Below, piece by piece: positions 32,633 to 39,202 of a DNA stretch of 39,202 nucleotides. How positions within the stretch are numbered: position 1 is the first letter of the stretch; each line of letters opens with the position of its first letter. The stretch comes from Chara braunii (lineage: Eukaryota; Streptophyta; Charophyceae; Charales; Characeae). The position numbers and the translations under genes are program-made. The notes beneath the pieces are model-generated. The model was not told the origin of the DNA. It made no database searches and was given only the letters and a program-made list of their open reading frames with translations. Location: positions 1,318,958-1,358,159 of the forward strand of contig BFEA01000162.1 of the NCBI GenBank assembly GCA_003427395.1, given 5' to 3'.

Positions 32633-33145
32633 CTATCCCATCATCTCCTTCGATCCTTTTAAACCTTTATATAATCTTTTGTACAGCAAGTATGTTATTA
32701 ACCCACAGATCTCTATTTGACATAGTAGAAACATTAAAAGTGATATGCACATCCTTCTATCAGGAGACGCAGACTGCGCAACTACAGGAGGATCAGACAC
32801 GCTTGGTGCCCCGCGGGGTCCCTGTTGGTGAGGCGGGGAAAGGATAGCCAACTGTCGTTCTTGAGATAGTGGATAAGGGTCAGGATGCGGGCGACTAGGC
32901 GTCGCGAAGAGTGACGGAGATTCTCCATAACGCCTTGCATACCTATATGAATAATAAGCCATCTCGTCAGGGTCTGGGATATGCATGCGCCTCTCCTTCC
33001 TATACCTTCTTGCCCTCAATCCTTCATCTTTCTCCTCATCATCTTCATTTCAATCTCCCCTTTCTCTGGTCAAGTCCACAGGCCTTTCAGGCGTCTTTCC
33101 TTGTCTGCCGCCTCTTCCTCCCGTCCCACGGCCCTTAGGTGCCAT
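32633..33145 (-). pseudogene. Small ORF0 with possible C-terminal membrane segment
   Basis: ATG at 33143-33145 (MAPKGRGTGGRGGRQ, Gly/Arg-rich). An in-frame TGA after about 31 codons (near 33050) is followed by an acidic stretch (NEDDEEKDEG), a basic stretch, a Pro-rich region and then a hydrophobic run near 32660-32740 (LLMFLLCQIEICGLITYLLY) ending in Lys/Arg. The order suggests a cytosolic basic/acidic N-terminus and one C-terminal transmembrane helix. It is the first ORF after the PBS (about 180 bases of leader). No family recognised. Confidence 0.5.
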
Positions 33146-33321
33146 ATTCGCTAACTCTTATTTACTCACTGATTTAGTTAGAGCAATTACTCGTCACCAT
33201 CTATCCAAGTTACCTTATTCTACTTAGAGTCTTAGTTAATTACTGACCTTTTAATAATTGTCGTTCTGCTTGGATCTTGCTTTACCCGAGTTCGTTCACT
33301 AAGGACCTCGGCTAGAAGCGA

Positions 33322-33341
33322 GATCCCTGGCAACAGCGCCG
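33322..33341 (-). promoter_or_regulatory. Primer-binding site like tRNA-Asp, element 2
   Basis: The plus strand reads GATCCCTGGCAACAGCGCCG, nearly the 3' end of plant tRNA-Asp as I remember it (GATCCCCGGCAACGGCGCCA); the three differences are all transitions. Two bases (33342-33343) separate it from the LTR start at 33344. This fixes the LTR/internal boundary and the minus-strand orientation. Confidence 0.65.
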
Positions 33342-34972
33342 CCTGTCGCGCGCAGCGGTCCCACACCCATACTCATAGTAGTTTTTTTGGTGTCGGACCT
33401 CACGGTTGTGTCACGCAGGAGTTTCTTGGTTACTTCACGAAATACCAACTCCGACCGTGCGCATGTGCTATACCTCTCGCGACTCCCTACGACAGGTTAG
33501 GGAACCCGCGAGGTACAACATTACCTCCACCTGCGGGAGCTGTCACCATCCCTTAGGTGGGCGTATCCTTGCTGAGCTACTGACCCACGTGCGAAGGCTT
33601 TTACGTGCAATCGCAGAGGTAGGCCANCCGAGGNCGTTTTCTCGATCGNCGTAGCATAGGCATACGCGNGGTAGAACNCNTTAAGACTGACCCNTATGTC
33701 GAGCCCCGAGATGCTAACTCTTCGGNCCGANTATCTAATCANGTCGACTTCTCGGACAGTCTTCCACGCTTAGNTAGCTTAAGACAATGATTCTATGTTT
33801 CCTTTGTTGACCTTATAAAAATGTCAGAGTNAAGTCTTTAGTAATCTCTCATTCCTCTCAAAAGAAGTCCCAAATAAAATGACTTCCTAGGTACNNACCA
33901 NCCTACGATCCNATTCACAAGTATATATAGATATATGTATGTATGTAAATCAGGGGAGCTGACTGAGCGGTGGACCTCACTTTCACGATTGTCGTGTCCC
34001 TTTGCCCGAATTTCCAGAANATCCCAAACTCAGGAGACAGTACAAATGTCCAACANCTGNGNAGATGCAGGAAAACACATACACACATACAAATGCAGAC
34101 ACANAATGCGCTANGAGTGTCAACCTTTAACCCACTCACANCATGNCACTCACGCCCCAAACCCTTGAAAACAANATTCCTTCCTAACCNTGACTCCATT
34201 TTACCCNAGCCCCACACATTTTGAAGTCTCCTGAGTGTGATTTGGACAATTTAGGCATAGATACAAGGGGAAGATTTATCTGTTCCCTTCTTAGGTCTTG
34301 TCTTAGGTGTGGGTGTCAAGCCATGGATGGAAGTTGAGTCGGAGTTCTACCGACCTGTTATCCAGAGATAACAGAATTGCTGCTCTTACGGATTTTCCGT
34401 AAGTTCTCCGAAATGTCGAAACCTGTAGACACAATACAGTCCAAGAGAAACTTAACATCCCTCTTCCCTACTAAGATCTAGAAAGTTCCTTCTAAACTCT
34501 GTGTCTTTTGTCTGACTTTTATCCTTAACTAAATGTTAGGTCTGTTGCCCTTTCGCTTCAGGTAGTGAATAACAGTTCACTTCCCTTTTACCATCACGGC
34601 AATTCTCCATACTCTTTTTCACTATCTCATTCTTATCTCTTTTGGGATTATCCTATCTGAGGTCCCTTTCCTTCTTCCAACACGCATTGATCACATCATT
34701 TATCCAACTTGTGGAAAGAATCTCATGGAAAGGAATCAGATGAATGAATAATCTTTTTTGAGGCAAGATCTCAATTATCCTCTTTCAGTAGAATCAGAGA
34801 TAGTTAGGACCGAACAATGCAGATTGTGGAGAAAGTTAGCGGTGGTATGGCAGACCATTTAGGACATATCCATCTGTTACTGGAGCTTTGTTTCACAAGG
34901 GCAAACTTGTGGGTCTTGGCCACTGTGTGCCAAGCACATTTAGCGGTAGGCTTATCCTATGGCTAGCCACTA

Positions 34973-35765
34973 ATAAGGCAGGTGTCCTTGAAACATCGCT
35001 ACTTCTTATATTGGATTAGTCACTGATAAGATAAGATTCCCTTGCTACTCTTATCACTAACTAGCCCTCAATAAGGCGGGTGCCCGAGGATCCTTACTAC
35101 TCTTATCACCGACTAAGCCCTAGGATGTTTATTGATAAGGCAAGTGTCCTTGAAACCTCACAACTCTTATATCGGACTAGTCATTGATAAGACAAGATTC
35201 CCCTGCTACTCATATCACTGACTAGCCCTCAATAAGGCAGGTGTCCAAGGGTCCTTGTTTACTCTTACCATTGAAGAGAATGTTAGGTTTGATCAATGAT
35301 AAGGCAGGTGTCCTTGAAACCTCACAACTCTTATATCAGACTAGTCACTGATAAGACAGGATTCCCCTGCTACTCTTATCAGTGTCTAGCCCTCAATAAG
35401 GCGGGTGTCCAAGGGTCCTTGCTTACTTTTACCATTGAAAATAATGTTAGGTTTAATCAGTGATAAGACAGGTGTCCTTGAAACCTCCCAACTCTTATAT
35501 CAGACTAGTCACTGATAAGACAGGGTTCCCTGTTACTCTTATCAGTGGCTAGCCCTCAATAACGCAGGTGTCCAAGGGTCCTTGCTTACTCTTATCACTG
35601 AAAAGAATGTTAAGTTGGTTTATGATAAGGCAGATGTCCTTGAAACCTCACAACTCTTATATCAGGCTAGTCACTGATAAGACATGATTCCCCTGCTACT
35701 CTTATCAGTGGCTATCTCTCAACAAGGCGGTTGTCCAAGGGTTCCTGCACTTACCACTGACCAAG
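34973..35765. repeat. ~163-bp tandem array in right LTR
   Basis: This is the counterpart of the array in the left LTR, with the same trimeric subunits starting ATAAG and the perfect 10-bp hairpin at 35346-35384. Unit number is the same; substitutions are scattered. Confidence 0.9.
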
Positions 35766-36549
35766 CGTAAGGCTCATTTGGAGTTAAGGCAGTCTTTCCC
35801 TGCTATTCTTACCTCCACACAAGTCTTACCTATGGCTCTAGTCATCGCTTTTTATGGCATTCGAACCCTGAATCATTGTTAGTTTGGAGACTTATTGCTG
35901 GATCAGATGTATAATTAGCAATGATTGGTGTGATTCATGACAGTTAATTATGGAAACTCAAACAAAGGTACTCATCATCTGTTTGGATGGGATATAGAGA
36001 GAATGATCGCGAGAGGTCTGATAGCTTGTATCCATACCTCCGATCAGCGCCCACAGCAAGATTGTTGTATCTAGAAGCAATCAGTTTCACACTCAGCCAC
36101 TCTTTTTCTTTACCCGCAATCCAAGACTTTAAGAGTTTCTTATTCTGATTCCCTAACCCTTATGATCATTGTCACGATGATAGCCTGTATGAGACAACAT
36201 CTGGGTCGAAGTAACGTACCTCGCCGTTCCCTGCTTCCAGAGTTCCGCCTGAACTCTGGGAGAGCTCCCGCAATTACCCTGTTACATGGATCAAGTGAGG
36301 AATGAGAGTCCTTTGAGCATGAATCCTGATCCCAGTTAAGCCAAAATACTATGAAGGTGCTTGTGCGCTTATGTGGGGTGTAGGCATGGGAAAGCGAAGG
36401 AGGATGAAGGATGTAAGAGTCGTCATACTTGTTGGCGCCCTTCTTAACTCTGTTGCCTCGCACCCCTGTCCGATTCTGATTCCTATCAGAGTATGTGGTC
36501 CCGACGATATAAGTAAAATGATGCCAATAATAATAATAACAATAATACT

Positions 36550-36555
36550 GATAAA

Positions 36556-36625
<70 letters not shown>

Positions 36626-36632
36626 ATAGTAA
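36550..36632. repeat. Inverted AAT/ATT microsatellite
   Basis: An (AAT)n run is followed directly by an (ATT)n run, so the two halves are reverse complements and could extrude a cruciform. The left LTR has AAT at this place but only short ATT runs. Confidence 0.85.
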
Positions 36633-38086
36633 TAACAATAATAATAAAATATTGATAAAAAAAAAAAAATAATAATAATAATAACAATAATAATAATAAT
36701 AATAATGATAATATCCAAGATTATGAAAAAAAACGAACGATATCAAAATCCGGGTTGCAAGATCAGATAGTCGTCTGAATAGTCGTATACAAGCAGCGAG
36801 TATCATAGCTCTGCACATTCAGCCAACAGAGTAATACAATGTAGTAGTGAGTCAAAACTCAAGTTCTCAGGCCCATGTCGACCCCAATGCCCCAGCCTAG
36901 TTCACCCCACAACTTTACCTACGGTCTCTTCCTTTTCTCTCTTTTTGCCCCCCTCTTGTTGTACGTATGTCTCCTTTCTCTCCGTGTCATTGCGTATCGC
37001 AGTGCTGCTGTTCTTATGTAGGAGGAGGGTAATGAAACGAATCTGCTAATAATAGTAATAATAATAACAATAATAATATTACTAATTAGTTACTAGGGAC
37101 ATGAATGTAGACGAAACACTGAAATTCTCCTCGCAGATTCACATGATCAGTCCAAGTAGCCAAAACAAGAGTAGATAACATAANNGAACCAAGTAGCCAC
37201 CCTTTTGAAAATGATACAGCAGGTTTGTAAGTCAAGGTCCAAGTCCAAGTGGCAATACCAACAGTATATCCCCAATGTAGCTCTCTCCCTCTTTTGATTG
37301 GCGCCTGGTGCTTACANCGGGGAATGNGCCGGTGTCCCAATCATATTCGTTTTCCCNGTGTGTCTTTCACCCGGNATTNCCTGTTCACCCGAGATTGTCT
37401 GTTCACCNGGTATGTCTGATCACCNGGTATGTCTGATCATCCGGTATGTCTGATCTTCCGGTATTGTTTGTTCGTCTTTCCCTCTTCCCTGNTATGTGTG
37501 TGTGTGTCCCAGTGTACGAGTGTGTCCTACTNTATNTGTNCGTGGGACACGTGATTGTGTATCCNCCGCAGCCTATNTGAGCGTCGGTCTTTGGNTGTTT
37601 GTCCCAGACAGTTGCGTCTGTCTGGCTCAGACTGTGCCCGTCTGTCCCAGNCCATTTCTGCAAGTACTACGAGGGNCTGTGTGCACCATGGGCCGACGGA
37701 AAGGGCANATCAGCAAGNTGCNGAAGTATAAGTCAAGAGGCANCGCCCGACCTCTGATTCATTCCCACTCCGTAAGCCATGCGGAAGCGCTGCTGCCACG
37801 TACCGGGCGTCTTTGTGTATGTCACAATGGCAGTGTGCCCCGTGTGTCATTGTGAATCTGCGACTGTGAGATCAGAGTGTCGTGTGTGTGACATTCAGTG
37901 CGATCCGATGTGCGTGAACAGTGAATGGTTGGGCGTTGAGTCGTCGTAGTTTTCGAAAATGAACCCGTACCCGTGTTCCAATATCTCTGAGTTTTTAGTG
38001 GTACATATCACCTGTTTGTTGCGTTACTGTTCCCATGCATGAAGGTAAAAATCGGGTCTGAGATACTACTACTAATAATAATAATG

Positions 38087-38143
<57 letters not shown>

Positions 38144-38553
38144 GAAAATAAATGTAAGGGACATGAATGCGAACAAAGTACCGAAATCCAGGTTGCAAAT
38201 TCTCACTGAAGTCCAGGTAGTTAAAGCCAGAGCAGATAGTACAATGGAACTAAGTAACCATCCAATTGAGAAGAATACAGATGAATCTTGAGTCAATGTC
38301 AAAGCCCAACAGGGCAACACCAACAACATAATTCGGTGTAGCTCTCTGTCTGAATGGTGCCAAGCGCCCTACCTACTCTGCAGACTAATACTACAGTTAC
38401 AACATGGAAGTACTCAGACAACTTGTCGACCAGCTAACGAAGGCGTCAACACCAATGCCGACCTCCTATTTACCAGGTACGTCTTTCTCATCACTCACAA
38501 CCTCGTTCCCTAGTTCACAGATGCCATGTGCACCCAGGGTATTACCTGACACC

Positions 38554-38593
<40 letters not shown>

Positions 38594-38594
38594 T

Positions 38595-38889
38595 AGCTAA
38601 GCGCCCGCGGTGCAGGCGATGCGGGCAATGCCCGCAAAAATAAGAAATGTTGTAGCGAACCTAACACAAACCACTCACATAAACTGAAACAGACTTAAAA
38701 AAAAAAAATTGAATCACAGGGTAATAAAGAATAGCCTAAAACTGGCTACGACGTCTGAGTTTAATTGACAAAAAGAAAAGTGACAAATTGAAAATTCAAT
38801 TTAAATCATAAAAAAAAAAGTAGGAGGAAGACCGAGGAGAGACAAAGATAGACAAAGAGAGATAGAAAGAAAAGAAAAGATAGAGACAT

Positions 38890-38948
<59 letters not shown>

Positions 38949-39132
38949 NAGAGNAACAAAAGAGCAAAGAATAAAGAAACACGAACACCAGTACACAAAG
39001 AGAAGAAGTTTCATATGAGGATTTATCGTTCCATTAAAGTTAGCAAGTGCCCGCAATATGATTAAGGCACAATTATTGCGTAATGGAATCCACCTTGACA
39101 TAAAAAAACGCAATAATATCGAATCAAAATTA

Positions 39133-39196
<64 letters not shown>

Positions 39197-39202
39197 CCCC
39201 CC
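38595..39202. other. Right flank: GC hairpin start, then GA and CT microsatellites, C run
   Basis: Immediately after the AAT tract comes CTAGCTAAGCGCCCGCGG and a GCGGGC/GCCCGC hairpin. AT-rich sequence follows, then (GA)n at about 38889-38951 with two Ns, (CT)n at about 39139-39193 and a 9-base C run at the end. Nothing matches the region beyond the left LTR, so this is either target DNA, an inserted element ending in AAT repeats, or a misjoin at the microsatellite. No gene. Confidence 0.5.

Larger units (their letters stand above)
9012..38594 (-). mobile_element. Element 2: giant (~29.6 kb) Ty3/gypsy-type LTR retrotransposon with ~5.2 kb LTRs
   Basis: Two long direct repeats flank a ~19 kb internal region. 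Both begin TGTCGCGCGC in plus orientation, and the right copy is followed two bases inward by a PBS. Coding order on the minus strand is ORF0, ORF A, ORF B, gag-protease, pol (RT, RNase H, integrase). Extra ORFs between PBS and gag and multi-kb LTRs recall Ogre/Tat-type giants, but homology to those is not shown. No canonical CA end, polypurine tract or target-site duplication was found, because both repeats run into AAT microsatellite at their right ends. Many nonsense codons make it non-autonomous. Confidence 0.65.
33344..38594 (-). repeat. Right ~5.2 kb direct repeat, presumed 5' LTR of element 2
   Basis: It starts TGTCGCGCGC directly outside the PBS and is collinear with the left repeat. 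Near its right limit it reads TTACCTGACACC followed by (AAT)n to 38594, where similarity to the left copy stops. It contains the tandem array at about 34973-35765, AAT tracts (36525-36712, 37045-37080, 38070-38143, 38554-38594) and the two N-bearing blocks. A promoter is expected here, but I could not assign a TATA box with confidence. Confidence 0.7.

Noticed and set aside
9012-38594. The 5.2 kb repeats as an ordinary segmental duplication
   Set aside because: The left end is TG and abuts a PBS exactly in the right copy, and both repeats bracket a retroelement internal region, which favours LTRs. Not fully excluded.

Overview
The window is a repeat-rich stretch of a large eukaryotic nuclear genome. 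I see no cellular gene in it. Nearly all coding sequence belongs to decayed Ty3/gypsy-type LTR retrotransposons read on the minus strand. The rest is microsatellite (mostly AAT/ATT), diverged subrepeats and pyrimidine-rich sequence. A green-lineage (charophyte-like or plant) source is my best guess, because of the element types, a primer-binding site resembling that for plant tRNA-Asp, and the repeat density. The sequence alone does not prove it.

Element 1 (about 1-6951, possibly to 9011, minus strand) is cut by the left window edge. From right to left it has a tRNA-iMet-like primer-binding site, then gag, protease, reverse transcriptase, RNase H and integrase in what was once one gag-pro-pol frame. 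Two accessory ORFs of unknown function follow. Each starts at an ATGA overlap with the stop of the ORF before it. The gag-pol part carries several nonsense codons and frameshifts. The first accessory ORF is open; the second has one in-frame TAG and reaches the window edge.

Element 2 (about 9012-38594, minus strand) looks like a giant LTR retrotransposon of about 29.6 kb. Two collinear direct repeats of about 5.2 kb (9012-~14.33 kb and 33344-~38.59 kb) begin with the same TGTCGCGCGC. The right copy abuts a tRNA-Asp-like primer-binding site, so I read the repeats as LTRs. The internal region holds, in transcriptional order, a small ORF with a possible membrane segment, two related accessory ORFs (A and B, a tandem duplication) upstream of gag, a long gag, a protease in frame with gag behind one TAG, and a pol ORF that starts at an ATGGTAG overlap with the protease stop. 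Pol encodes RT, RNase H, an acidic linker and integrase. Past integrase lies a broken gag of a different family (22025-23822), then about 8 kb of noncoding repeat mosaic.

Inside the LTRs are a ~163-bp trimeric tandem array with hairpin subunits, AAT tracts, and two blocks where both copies are identical down to every isolated N. That identity is best explained as an assembly artefact. The stretch 14.3-20 kb contains diverged AAT-linked units and a series of plus-strand splice-donor-like motifs. A separate cluster of perfect or near-perfect hairpins lies at 20778-21209. The right edge (38.6-39.2 kb) is unrelated sequence with GA and CT microsatellites and a terminal C run, suggesting a contig end.
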